This document shows positions 35,863 to 44,795 of a stretch of 64,000 nucleotides of DNA, in pieces. The stretch spans positions 124,001 to 188,000 of the forward strand of contig CAYJOL010000003.1 in the NCBI GenBank assembly GCA_964371785.1, written 5' to 3'. The translations under genes were made by a program, and so were the position numbers. The number at the start of each line of letters is the position of its first letter. The first letter of the stretch is position 1. Under the pieces are notes generated by a model. That model did no database searches. It saw only the letters and a program-made list of their open reading frames with translations, and was not told the origin of the DNA. The DNA is from CAVQCT01 sp964371785 (lineage in GTDB: Bacteria; Zixibacteria; MSB-5A5; GN15; FEB-12).

Positions 35863-37209
35863 TTATTGTCCGTTGTTGTATTGCTCGATTAGATTCAGAA
35901 CGTCCTGCTGAGTCGCCTGACCTTCCTTGAACTTCTTAATCATCCGATCGATATCAAAACGGAATGTAGTCGGGGCGTTGAAATCATAGACGTAGGCGCC
36001 AATCTCCGCCTCCGTCACCGTCCCGAATCCCTGTCCACGGCACCCGTTGAGAGTCTGCCGTGTGTTATTCGTGCTGATACTGTAATCGGGATTGAAATAC
36101 AATTGAGTGGGCAGCAGAGGCCAGAGAACATACTTGCTCATATAGTAGTCAAGCGACACCGGATCATCGGCCAGCCCTACCGTCCTTGCCTGATATGCAT
36201 CGGTGCCATACCGTGAGCCATAACCAACCCACTCGGCGGTGGTCAGGAACATATCGGGTTTGCGTACGGCATTCATCCAGCCGCCGACAGCTTCGCCGGT
36301 GAGAAACGCCTTGGCCGGTTCGTTTCCGGCGATACACCGCCAGGCACCGTAGGCATGCAGGTTGGCGTGGACACCATCGTTAAAGTACGTGTTGGTATGA
36401 TTCTCAAGCTCGGCAATACCGAGAAATGACTTGGTGGCACTGGTAACACCGGCATAGTCCTGGGCGCCACCGGTGCCGTGATTATTCAGGTTCGGCATTT
36501 TAATGAATCTGAGCGCGGGCTGACCGGCATAGCCGCCGTTATATACGCCGTTCTTGAGATCGATTAACCGATTGGAATAGGTAGACCGGATAATTGGATA
36601 CGGCAGATAAAACAGGCAGCCATGAGTGGGCGATGTCCACTCCGGACGAACCCAACCCTGGCCCTGTTGCGGACCGCTGATGACCGGCCAGGCGGCGTTG
36701 TCATCTTGATTCCGATGCAGCCGGCAACTGGTCACATTGCTGTGTCCATTATTCTGGTAGTAGGAGATCATGTCGTTGAAGTTGTACGGTCCGTTTCGGA
36801 CCAGCCCGCTGGCTGATACCGTCCAGTAACCATCGGTAACCATCTGCGTATTTTCCGTCACAATGATTTCGCCGTCGAAACCACCCGGGCGGCTCAGGAC
36901 CAGGTCAATAAACCCCATCAAACAGGCGCAATTGGTGGCTCCCTGATTGGGCCACTGGCCGTTCGGGTTGATGATCACTACGTCGTTGTACCCGATGAGG
37001 TTCTGGATACCGCCGTAGCGCATGTCGATCACTTTGGCGACATTCTCGGCAGGACTTCCGTTCTTGGCAACAAAGACACCTGAGAGTATGGCGGCGTGAA
37101 CACTTTCGGGGGAGAAGAAGAGTGAATCCAGCAGGTAACCGCCGACCAATGTGCCGCCGGTAATCCTACTGATATCCTTTATGAACTGGCGTCGATTCAT
37201 TTCATTCAT
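35863..37209 (-). CDS. Tat-exported DUF362-like protein
   Basis: The N-terminus NRRQFIKDISRITGGTLVGG matches a twin-arginine signal (RRxFIK), so the protein is exported folded. The mature part (KVIDMRYGGIQNLIGYNDVV, NPNGQWPNQGATNCACLMG, EIIVTENTQ, FIKMPNLNNHG) resembles DUF362-type proteins, which often handle iron-sulfur or polymer-linked chemistry. Only one CxC pair (NCACLMG) is present, so no cluster is certain. ATG 37209 is preferred to 37224 because GGTAGG lies upstream, but an ATG at 37200 is also possible. It sits at the end of the flippase unit in opposite orientation. The function is unknown. Confidence 0.6.
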   Translation of the reverse strand: MNEMNRRQFIKDISRITGGTLVGGYLLDSLFFSPESVHAAILSGVFVAKNGSPAENVAKVIDMRYGGIQNLIGYNDVVIINPNGQWPNQGATNCACLMGFIDLVLSRPGGFDGEIIVTENTQMVTDGYWTVSASGLVRNGPYNFNDMISYYQNNGHSNVTSCRLHRNQDDNAAWPVISGPQQGQGWVRPEWTSPTHGCLFYLPYPIIRSTYSNRLIDLKNGVYNGGYAGQPALRFIKMPNLNNHGTGGAQDYAGVTSATKSFLGIAELENHTNTYFNDGVHANLHAYGAWRCIAGNEPAKAFLTGEAVGGWMNAVRKPDMFLTTAEWVGYGSRYGTDAYQARTVGLADDPVSLDYYMSKYVLWPLLPTQLYFNPDYSISTNNTRQTLNGCRGQGFGTVTEAEIGAYVYDFNAPTTFRFDIDRMIKKFKEGQATQQDVLNLIEQYNNGQ

Positions 37210-37224
37210 ATTTTTACCTACCAT

Positions 37225-37573
37225 AAGGATAAAGCGTTGACGTCATTTCGGCTCGCCGGGTGATTTTCAAGCCAGCACCGGATTTGTCCTGATCATAGTC
37301 TGATTATCGGTCAAAGGTGCAGTATGGTTTAAAATATATCCGATTTTCATGACTTGGCAACAAGTATTGCGAAACGAAAGCAGGGAAATTTACCGTGAAT
37401 TGCTTAACACAGATTGTCAACATAGACGGACAGCGATAGTGTCGCGTTTTTTGCTTTGCGGACAGCTCCCCGGGAGATTACCTTGCTTATGTAAATCGAT
37501 GTCAATTTTTGCCCGCACCATGCCGATTTTATCTATATCGTTTAACGGTACACAGAGATTCGGAGAATTACGT
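37225..37573. other. Divergent intergenic region, no gene seen
   Basis: About 350 AT-rich bases separate the Tat-exported protein and a small exported protein. The frame of the downstream gene stays open back to 37349, but the translated text there (Cys- and Arg-rich) does not look like protein. Promoters for both genes should lie here. I could not identify hexamers with confidence. Confidence 0.45.
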
Positions 37574-38197
37574 TTGAGAGCTTCATTTAAGAAATTGGCT
37601 GTCCTTACGCTTGTATTAGCGATCCCGTCGCTGGTGGCGGCGCGATTTGTCGACACCGATGGTCATCTTCGTGCGAACTGGTCCGCTCCGGCATATGGTG
37701 GTCCAACTGACCACTACATCTGGAGCTATACCATAAATGGAGTGATTGACTCCATTACCGGCTCTACACCAGCAACCGATACGACTGACGCCAGTGTGAT
37801 TCTGGCCAACACCGGCGACTGGGCTGTTTTTTCGGTCCGGGCGGTAGCGGTGGCAGGAGATACCTCGACCACGGCCGTCTCCGATACCGTTGTCTACAGT
37901 ATCACGGTCGATGTCAACGACCCTGATCTTCTGCCGAATGATTTCGGGATCAGTGTATTTCCGAATCCAGTTCGCACCAATCAGTTTGCGCTGAAATGGA
38001 ATGTGGGCCTGAGCGGAGCTTATAATGTTGAGATCTACAATATTCTGGGACAGCGTGTCCATATCGTTCGCGATGAAAGGATGTCCGCAGGTGAATATGC
38101 CCAAGTTATCACCGAACAGTTCCCGTCGGGTATCTACTTTGCCGTTATTGCTGGCACTGATGCTCGTCGCGTGGTCAAGTTCACTATCTTACGCTGA
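37574..38197 (+). CDS. Small exported protein with type IX secretion (T9SS type A-like) sorting tail
   Basis: I start it at TTG 37574 because GGAG lies seven bases upstream and a signal peptide follows directly (RASFKKLAVLTLVLAIPSLVAA). Residues about 25-110 form a beta-rich module (LRANWSAPAYGGPTDHYIW) that resembles a single fibronectin-III-like domain. The last 80 residues (ISVFPNPVRTNQFALKW, NVEIYNILGQRVHIV, PSGIYFAVIAG, VKFTIL) are a good match to the C-terminal sorting domain of type IX secretion cargo. It overlaps the next gene by 101 bases in another frame. Confidence 0.72.
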   Translation: MRASFKKLAVLTLVLAIPSLVAARFVDTDGHLRANWSAPAYGGPTDHYIWSYTINGVIDSITGSTPATDTTDASVILANTGDWAVFSVRAVAVAGDTSTTAVSDTVVYSITVDVNDPDLLPNDFGISVFPNPVRTNQFALKWNVGLSGAYNVEIYNILGQRVHIVRDERMSAGEYAQVITEQFPSGIYFAVIAGTDARRVVKFTILR

Positions 38198-38588
38198 AAC
38201 CGGTCTGGTCTTTCCGACGGGAGCCGGGCTAGCCCTGAGCTGGCAGACTTCCGGAGATACGATCACCGTGACGATCAGTAATCAGAACGCCACCCCGGTG
38301 AACAATCTGTATATCACCGACTACACCGGTACGCCCGCCCAGCTGGTTGAATGTCGTATTGATAACATCGCGACCCCTTCCGTCACAACCGATATCTCCG
38401 CGGGTTCGGTTTACTCGGGCATGTACACCAATCAATGGGTGATAGGCACGTTTACCCAGAGCGTGCGACTGAGATATATTGGATACTCGGGAAATTTATC
38501 TTTCTCGGCGTCACATCCGACCAGCGTGTTCGGTTTTATGTCGATGGCTACTATTGGCCCGCCCCAGAATGTCAACTGGACGCAGTGA
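38097..38588 (+). CDS. Small exported protein of unknown function, overlapping the upstream gene
   Basis: I do not recognise the family. ATG 38097 gives a 163-residue product with a good signal peptide ending near SSSLSYA (residues about 1-33), then a short beta-rich domain (TGLVFPTGAGLALSW, TITVTISNQNATPVNNLYITDY, VRLRYIGYSG). The signal peptide is encoded inside the sorting-tail codons of the upstream gene in a +2-shifted frame. The start is uncertain: TTG 38139 would shorten the overlap and keep part of the signal. No good ribosome site is seen, so coupling to upstream translation is likely. No PEP-CTERM-like tail is present. Confidence 0.55.
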   Translation: MPKLSPNSSRRVSTLPLLLALMLVAWSSSLSYAETGLVFPTGAGLALSWQTSGDTITVTISNQNATPVNNLYITDYTGTPAQLVECRIDNIATPSVTTDISAGSVYSGMYTNQWVIGTFTQSVRLRYIGYSGNLSFSASHPTSVFGFMSMATIGPPQNVNWTQ

Positions 38589-38661
38589 ATTACCTTCCGC
38601 AGGAAATTCCGATATTAGCATACGAGAATCTCTAACCAGGCTCCCTCAAGCGCAGGGGCAA

Positions 38662-38994
38662 TTACTTCTTGCGCGGAGCTTTCTTCTTCTTTTCAGGGAT
38701 TGAGTCAGCGATCGACAGCAGAATGTTCGACAAATTCTCTATCGTAGAAAGCTGTACTTCTTCGACGATGTAATAAAGTTTCGCCCCCGGATAAGGATAT
38801 CCCTTTTCGCAGAGTGATTCTAGTTCGCCGCTGGCCGGAAGTATCTTTACATAGAGAAGGTCATCGCAAACGAATCCAACAACCTTGTTGTCGCCGTACA
38901 AAGCATATTCGCCGAACATCTTCCTGACGCTGAATCGCGTCTGGTTGCGGAGTTTGTCCAGTATGAACTCGACTGTTTCCTCGTGTGATCCCAT
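38662..38994 (-). CDS. TfoX N-terminal-domain protein
   Basis: The 110-residue cytoplasmic protein has the TfoX_N pattern: VRKMFGEYALYGDNKVVGFVCDDLLYVKI near residues 23-51, then YPYPGAKLYYIVEE, and a basic tail (EKKKKAPRKK). TfoX/Sxy proteins regulate competence in gamma-proteobacteria. Stand-alone N-terminal-domain proteins like this are widespread and mostly uncharacterised. It is a single gene between the polysaccharide locus parts and converges on the small exported protein gene. Confidence 0.88.
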   Translation of the reverse strand: MGSHEETVEFILDKLRNQTRFSVRKMFGEYALYGDNKVVGFVCDDLLYVKILPASGELESLCEKGYPYPGAKLYYIVEEVQLSTIENLSNILLSIADSIPEKKKKAPRKK

Positions 38995-39128
38995 TGTTAC
39001 TTCCGAAAGAGATCGTGACCCATCAAAACCAACGGTATTTCATCCGAGTGCCGTCCAAGGCTTCCCCTCGAAAGCGAGAACAGCATGTCAGGTGCGGCCC
39101 ATATGAAACCAAGATGTCGCCGTGGCAT

Positions 39129-40001
39129 TTAAGCGCCGACTTCAGCCATCTGATTTTTCGTGCCTATCAGATTGTTCTCTTTGAGAAACTTCATGAATAC
39201 TTTCGAGGCACCCACATTGGCTCCACGTGTCGGGTGTGAGTCGTCTTCCGAGCGGCGGTACTCCGATTTGAGCACGTTGTTCTGGTCGGCAAGATAGTCA
39301 AAGAAATCGAAGACATAAAAATTGTCCAGACCGGTCTGTTGACGGTACTGAGCCACAAAATCGGATTTCACCCAGTTGTTGAATTCTCTGGCGCGGGCGG
39401 CATTCTCCGGCGTGGTAGCTGAGGGCACCAGCGGCGGGGCGGTGACATACAGGAATTTCTTCTCGGGATGCTGGGCAAACAATGTCTTGAGGCTGTCAAA
39501 AGTGGCGCGATAATTACTCAGTGTTTTGGTCGGGTCAGTCGGATTGCCGATCTTGGCTCCCTCGGATACGATATTGCTGTTAGGGTAGCAGGACTTGAAC
39601 ATGATGACATCGGCCTGCGCGTTAGGATTGATATTGTTGGGAGCTAAATTGTCGAAGCTGAAAATATTAGCCATCTGGCTGGAAAACTTGGGGACCCAGT
39701 GATTCATATCCGTGTCTTCGCCAAGCGGGCAACCGTAGGTGATACTCTGAACGCTGACCCCGGCCGTCAGCAGGGAGTCCTTCAAGCCGTCATCGAGCCA
39801 GTTTCGGCCGCAGGAATGGTGAAGAAATACGAGCCGCTCCGGCAGATTCCCACCGGCCTGGTCAAGTATCCGTTCTTTAACAGCCAGCTTCTGTTCGAGC
39901 TCAGCAGTGTGGCTTCGCTTCTGCATAAACTTGTAGAGCACGAATGCCCCGAATAAATTCCCAAGAATGGAAATTGCCAGTAAAATTGTCAGTGCTTTCA
40001 T
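39129..40001 (-). CDS. Membrane-anchored SGNH-hydrolase-like protein
   Basis: The 290-residue protein has a membrane anchor at residues 5-25 and a periplasmic SGNH-like domain. A strand ending VFLHHSCGRNWLDDGL takes the place of the usual GDS block, with Ser in HHSC. The C-terminal DDSHPTRGAN supplies the Asp-x-x-His of block V. VIMFKSCYPNSN stands where the GxND block would be. It may be an O-acetylesterase or acyltransferase acting on exported polysaccharide, which fits three acyltransferases and an exosortase near by. The ribosome site AAGGAAG lies upstream of the ATG. The next gene upstream is a second SGNH-type protein. Confidence 0.65.
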   Translation of the reverse strand: MKALTILLAISILGNLFGAFVLYKFMQKRSHTAELEQKLAVKERILDQAGGNLPERLVFLHHSCGRNWLDDGLKDSLLTAGVSVQSITYGCPLGEDTDMNHWVPKFSSQMANIFSFDNLAPNNINPNAQADVIMFKSCYPNSNIVSEGAKIGNPTDPTKTLSNYRATFDSLKTLFAQHPEKKFLYVTAPPLVPSATTPENAARAREFNNWVKSDFVAQYRQQTGLDNFYVFDFFDYLADQNNVLKSEYRRSEDDSHPTRGANVGASKVFMKFLKENNLIGTKNQMAEVGA

Positions 40002-40108
40002 TATCTTCCTTTCCTGATGCTTTTCAACTCTCGGACTATTTTGGTCCGTTTATTCAACCGTCATATTCAAAAAGGGGGTAAGTTTGAACTTGTTCTCTTT
40101 TAACAATA

Positions 40109-40867
40109 TTATCGGTCCGAGGTTTCATCGATTGACCCAAGTTCCGTTCGTATCGCCTCGGCCAACACCTGATATCCCGATGAATTCGGTTCGACTGTAT
40201 TAGCCGCATACTGCTCGGCCAGATATCCGTGATCGTCCGCCAGCAGGCGGTAAGCGTCAACGAACGGCAAGCCATTGGTATTACAGTAGTTCGCCAGCCA
40301 CTCGTTGTACCGGTCCAGACTGTCCAGCACGGCGTAACCTTCGTATGATTCGGCGGCTTCGTACTCTTTTGTGGGTGGAATGATCGTCATCAGAATGGGC
40401 GTAATATTATGAAAGCGAGAGAGTTCCGCCATACTGACAGCATAATCTTCGATTTCCTGAATGGTCGTGCCCTGGCGAAAATTGTACGATGATATCTCGA
40501 CTATCACTGCCAGGGGAAACAAATCGATAACGTCAGGTCTGAACCTGAGCAGGTAACCCGCCACCCGCTGACCCTCAATCCCGCGGTTTATTGCCTCGTA
40601 GTCTGGAAAATCTTTCGCCAGGTCCCACTTACTAATCACCTGCGTGCCGAGGAATACGACCCGGTTTGACACCTGGACGGTAGAGCGGAGTTTGAAGTCC
40701 TCGACCTCATATATAGAGCGACCGGAGAGTTCTGCCGATGTAGCAATGTACTTCTTGAGGAAGTAGTTGACGCGATTGCGGTAGCCGATCGCTTTATAGG
40801 CGACGAAGACTACCGACAGATTGAGAAGCAGAGAAATAATAAGCAGGATTTTCCATTTTTTGCTCAT
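40109..40867 (-). CDS. Membrane-anchored SGNH/GDSL-family protein with degenerate active site
   Basis: The 252-residue product starts at ATG 40867 (GGAG upstream) and has an N-terminal anchor (residues 6-24). The fold is recognisable: VVFLGTQVI at 71-78 in place of FLGDSI, NRGIEGQ at 94-100, VIVEISSYNFRQG where the GxND block is expected, and VEPNSSGYQVLAEAI in place of DxxHPN. The catalytic Asp-Ser is replaced by Thr-Gln, and the final His by Glu. It is therefore probably a non-catalytic paralogue that binds a glycan or a partner. It lies upstream of the other SGNH gene on the same strand and diverges from the exosortase. Confidence 0.68.
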   Translation of the reverse strand: MSKKWKILLIISLLLNLSVVFVAYKAIGYRNRVNYFLKKYIATSAELSGRSIYEVEDFKLRSTVQVSNRVVFLGTQVISKWDLAKDFPDYEAINRGIEGQRVAGYLLRFRPDVIDLFPLAVIVEISSYNFRQGTTIQEIEDYAVSMAELSRFHNITPILMTIIPPTKEYEAAESYEGYAVLDSLDRYNEWLANYCNTNGLPFVDAYRLLADDHGYLAEQYAANTVEPNSSGYQVLAEAIRTELGSIDETSDR

Positions 40868-40977
40868 ACCGGCTCCAGTGTTAACTTGTGAGCGAACCCG
40901 AAACATGATAAATTTATTGGCACGCCTTCAGCAATGATAAAATTCGCAAGATCAATCGGGGTCACAAGGAAGTGACG

Positions 40978-41835
40978 ATGAGAGTGGACAAGGAACTGGT
41001 ATTAAATAATCTGAGGAAACATCGCTATCCATACCTGTTGGTAGCGTTGTTCGTGCTGGTCAATATCCCGGTGCTCAAGGAGCTGGTGGCAGATTGGATC
41101 CGCGACGACAACTACTCCCACGGCTTCTTTATCATCCCGATATCGATTTTCCTGTTCTATCATCGACGCCGCGAGTTAATCTTTCCCGCGCCAACATCGC
41201 GGTGGGGTCTGGCGCTGCTGGTTGCAGGAGCGGTCGGAATGATTCTTGGAGTAGCGGCCAGCGAGTTCTTTACCACACGGGTCTCGATGGTTCTGATGCT
41301 GACCGGCATCAGCTGGTACTATCTGGGGACGGCCAATTTCAGGAAAGTCTGGTTCGCGTTCTTCTTTCTCCTGTTCATGATTCCGATCCCATCGATTATT
41401 TACTATGCCGCCACTCTTCCGATGCAGCTGCTTAGCACGAAGGTTACGGTCGGGTTGTTGAAAGTGATTGGGATGCCGGTAGCGCGAAACGGAAATATCA
41501 TACTCCTGCCGGATTATGCGCTCGAAGTTGCCGAAGCCTGCTCCGGGCTGAGAAGTCTGGTGACGCTCATGGCCCTGGGGGCGCTCTACGCCTATCTTCG
41601 CATGCCCGGCAAAGTCCTGCCGGTAGTACTATTCGCGGCAACCATACCAATCGCGATTGTCACGAATATCTTTCGGATTTTCGTTACATCGGTGGGCGCT
41701 TATGCGGTCAGCAAAGATTTGGCTGAGAGTTTTTTACATGAAATATCGGGTCTGCTGGTTTTTGTAACCGCGTTAATTCTCGTTATCATACTGGGAGCTT
41801 TGCTCAAATGGATAAGAAGTCGTTTTCTATCATAG
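40978..41835 (+). CDS. Exosortase (transpeptidase of the archaeosortase/exosortase family)
   Basis: This integral inner-membrane cysteine transpeptidase of 285 residues has about eight membrane segments. The N-terminal DDNYSHGFFIIPISIFLFYHRR is diagnostic. The catalytic set is visible: Cys188 in VAEACSGLRS, Arg233 in NIFRIF and His254 in FLHEISG. In known systems it cleaves C-terminal PEP-CTERM-type tails and helps export the proteins into a polysaccharide matrix. ATG 40978 is chosen because AAGGAAG lies just upstream; GTG 40972 is the alternative. It overlaps epsI by 28 bases. No gene in this window has a PEP-CTERM-like tail. Confidence 0.93.
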   Translation: MRVDKELVLNNLRKHRYPYLLVALFVLVNIPVLKELVADWIRDDNYSHGFFIIPISIFLFYHRRRELIFPAPTSRWGLALLVAGAVGMILGVAASEFFTTRVSMVLMLTGISWYYLGTANFRKVWFAFFFLLFMIPIPSIIYYAATLPMQLLSTKVTVGLLKVIGMPVARNGNIILLPDYALEVAEACSGLRSLVTLMALGALYAYLRMPGKVLPVVLFAATIPIAIVTNIFRIFVTSVGAYAVSKDLAESFLHEISGLLVFVTALILVIILGALLKWIRSRFLS

Positions 41836-42437
41836 CCGGAATCCTGATTGTCACGTTCGCGCTAACGACGGTCATCCGGTATTATCGTCCGGCCTCGCGG
41901 GGAAACGCGAGTTTTGACAGTTTCCCGCTCCAGATCGGTGGATGGACCGGGCAGAAACAGGTGATTGACCAGCAGACACTCGAGATACTCAACCCCAAAG
42001 AGATTTTCGCCGCAACCTATACGAATCCCGATGGTCTTCGAGTCCAGGTGCTGTTCGACTTCTTTTCTTCCGAAGCTACCTTCGGTGGACCGCATTCGCC
42101 GCGCAATTGCCTGCCGGGTTCCGGCTGGGTGATTTCCAGCTCACAGGAAAATGACATCAGTCTGAATGGACGGCTCATTCCAGCGGGTCGATTTGACCTC
42201 ACGCTGGACAGGAGCCGGCAGGTGATGGATTTCTGGTATGTCACGTATTTCGGTGAAACATCGAACGACTTCGTCTTCAAGTTCTACGAACTGCTCAGTT
42301 CGCTCACTTTCCGTCCCCGCGATGTAGCCTTCGTGCGTTTTGTCGCCTCCGCAGACCCGCAGCATCTTGAGGCGCTCAAAGAATTCGAGTCGCTGTGCAC
42401 GCAGGAGATTTACAAACTCCTTCCGTTCGCTAAGTGA
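41808..42437 (+). CDS. epsI: EpsI-type exosortase-associated protein
   Basis: The 209-residue protein has an N-terminal membrane anchor (residues 5-22) and a periplasmic domain. The core signature GGPHSPRNCLPGSGW at about residues 85-99 is that of the EpsI family (methanolan biosynthesis EpsI, DUF3485). This family is found next to, or fused to, exosortases and is linked to polysaccharide production. Translation is coupled to the exosortase by overlap. The conserved Cys in RNCLPG may contact the exosortase or its acyl intermediate, which is inference. Confidence 0.92.
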   Translation: MDKKSFSIIAGILIVTFALTTVIRYYRPASRGNASFDSFPLQIGGWTGQKQVIDQQTLEILNPKEIFAATYTNPDGLRVQVLFDFFSSEATFGGPHSPRNCLPGSGWVISSSQENDISLNGRLIPAGRFDLTLDRSRQVMDFWYVTYFGETSNDFVFKFYELLSSLTFRPRDVAFVRFVASADPQHLEALKEFESLCTQEIYKLLPFAK

Positions 42438-42598
42438 AAATCGATTCCATTATCATCACGCCGAAAACGACCACATTCAATCGTCGCACCTGGCGCTACT
42501 TAATCTAACTGTTCATGAGATTCGAAGACAAATTGTCGCTTGTACTAACGAGGCAAAATAGATAGATTATCCCACTACTACATTAGAGGAGATTTGGC

Positions 42599-44776
42599 AT
42601 GTACAGGTGGACAACTCTGTGTCTTCGCGTAACCCTCATAGCCGCGCTTTCCGGCGGGGTAATGGCAAATGAGGGAATGTGGCTGCTTGACCGGCTCGAC
42701 AACCTTCCATGGGATAGTCTTCATCAAGCTGGTATGGAACTTACCGCTACCGACATTTACAACCCGAATGGTCCGAGTCTGACCGATGCGATAGCGGGAG
42801 TGGGCGGCGCCAGCGGTTCGTTTGTATCGCCGGACGGTTTGATTATAACGAACCATCATGTGGCTTTCTCGGCGATTCAGCAGCAGAGCACGACCGAGCA
42901 CAACTATATTCGCGATGGATTCCACGCCAAGGGCAGAGCCGAAGAACTTCCGGCCCTCGGATATACGATTTACGTACTGAAATCTATCGAAGATGTCACG
43001 CCGATTATCACCAAGCGGGTGAAGTCGAATCAGGAGCCCCGCCTGCGATACCAGGCAATTGAAAAGGCGACCAAAGAGCTGATCAAGGAGCGGGAGAAGG
43101 GTAAAGATGTCTGGTGCAAGGTGGCTTCGTTGTACGATGGCGCCGAATACAGTCTTTATACATTCTTCCGGATTCGCGACATTCGATTGGTCTTCGCACC
43201 CCCGGACATGATCGGAGCATACGGTGGGGAAACGGATAACTGGATGTGGCCGCGCCACGATGCTGATTTCACTTTTCTGCGCGCCTATGTCGCGCCGGAC
43301 GGATCCGCGGCCGACTATGCCGAGACCAATGTCCCCTACCATCCGAGACAATTCTTTCACATTGAGCCGAGCGGAGCGCACGATTCTGAGTTTGTGTTCG
43401 CAATCGGAACGCCCGGTTCCACCGATCGATTCGCCAGCTCAGCTGCTATCCAGACGTCAGTGCTGGAACGGTACCCCGAAGACATCCGCCGGCGTAGAGA
43501 AATGATAGCGATTATTGACAGTATCGCGGCGACCGATTCCGCGATTGCCATACGCGTAGATTCCCGTATTTCTGGTATTGCGAATTATTTCAAGAAAAAC
43601 GAAGGGATGCTCGAAGGATTTAGACGCGCCGATATCCTGAAACAGAAACAGGTCGAAGAGAAACGGCTTATCGAGTTTATAGCATCCACCCCGGAGCTGA
43701 CAAAGAAGTTCGGACACGTTCTGCCGACACTCGACAGCCTCTATCAATCGAGGAAGCAGTGGCAGGACAAGGCGACCCTGATCGGATGGATGATGTGGCA
43801 GTCCGATTACCTGGATGCGGCCTACACCGTATATAAATTCGCGCTGGAGAGGCAGAAGAAGGATATTGACCGCCGGCGGGGCTACCAGGATCGTGACACC
43901 GTTCGGTTCAAAGCGAACCTCAAAGATATGCAAGTGAACATGGTCCCGACCGTGGATTTCGAGCTGCTCGCCTATCTGTTCCGTGAGTCACTGACTCTGC
44001 CGGCTGACCAGCAAATCAAGGCAGTACAGAAAATGCTGGCTGATCGGCCGAACGAGACCCAGCATAACGCTATCGATGACTACCTGAAAAAGCTGTACGC
44101 ACAGACAAAAGTAGGCGATGAAAAAGAGCGACTGGCCATGTATCGCATGGATCTCAAGCAGCTCGTGGCGCTCAACGATCCGTTCATCACGCTGGCGAGG
44201 ATTATCGAGGATGACCGGGAAGAATTACGCGCGAAAGAAGAATCATTCGACGGCGTCTTCACGCGGGTTCAGCCGGAGCTTGTCGAAGCTTATCGGGTAT
44301 GGAAGGACGGCCGGATGTATCCCGACGCCACCGGAACAACCAGGCTGACATTCGGCTCGGTCAAAGGATACTTCCCGCGCGATGCGGTTTACTACGAATG
44401 GCTGACGACTTTGACCGGCGTATTCCAGAAAAACACCGGAGTTGAGCCGTTCGATGTTCCCCAGCCGTTAGTCGACGTCTACCGCGCCGGTGATTTTGGC
44501 CGGTATTTCGATGATTCGATTCATGATGTCCCGGTTGATTTCCTGTCGACGCTGGACATCACCAACGGCAACAGCGGCAGCCCAATAATCAACGGTAAAG
44601 GTGATCTGGTAGGACTGGCCTTCGATGGCAGCTGGGAGAGCATCTCATCCGATTATCTTTTCCAGCCGCCGTTGACCCGGTGTATTGGTGTGGACATTAC
44701 CTATGTCCTGTTCATTCTGGACAAAGTGTATCACGCGGACGAACTGCTTAAAGAGATGACGATTCACTGGCACTAG
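42599..44776 (+). CDS. S46-family dipeptidyl peptidase (DPP7/DPP11 type)
   Basis: This periplasmic serine peptidase releases dipeptides from the N-terminus of oligopeptides. A signal peptide covers residues 1-23. The chymotrypsin-like double barrel has the His box TNHHVAF at 84-90, and the catalytic Ser is Ser659 in GNSGSPIING. The helical lid typical of the family occupies about 280-560. The length of 725 residues is usual. Whether it prefers hydrophobic (DPP7) or acidic (DPP11) P1 residues cannot be said without an alignment. The ATG follows GAGGAG with nine bases between. It is a single gene, and it supports an asaccharolytic or peptide-feeding component in the metabolism. Confidence 0.93.
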   Translation: MYRWTTLCLRVTLIAALSGGVMANEGMWLLDRLDNLPWDSLHQAGMELTATDIYNPNGPSLTDAIAGVGGASGSFVSPDGLIITNHHVAFSAIQQQSTTEHNYIRDGFHAKGRAEELPALGYTIYVLKSIEDVTPIITKRVKSNQEPRLRYQAIEKATKELIKEREKGKDVWCKVASLYDGAEYSLYTFFRIRDIRLVFAPPDMIGAYGGETDNWMWPRHDADFTFLRAYVAPDGSAADYAETNVPYHPRQFFHIEPSGAHDSEFVFAIGTPGSTDRFASSAAIQTSVLERYPEDIRRRREMIAIIDSIAATDSAIAIRVDSRISGIANYFKKNEGMLEGFRRADILKQKQVEEKRLIEFIASTPELTKKFGHVLPTLDSLYQSRKQWQDKATLIGWMMWQSDYLDAAYTVYKFALERQKKDIDRRRGYQDRDTVRFKANLKDMQVNMVPTVDFELLAYLFRESLTLPADQQIKAVQKMLADRPNETQHNAIDDYLKKLYAQTKVGDEKERLAMYRMDLKQLVALNDPFITLARIIEDDREELRAKEESFDGVFTRVQPELVEAYRVWKDGRMYPDATGTTRLTFGSVKGYFPRDAVYYEWLTTLTGVFQKNTGVEPFDVPQPLVDVYRAGDFGRYFDDSIHDVPVDFLSTLDITNGNSGSPIINGKGDLVGLAFDGSWESISSDYLFQPPLTRCIGVDITYVLFILDKVYHADELLKEMTIHWH

Positions 44777-44795
44777 ATCCAGTGAGCGTGCAGTC

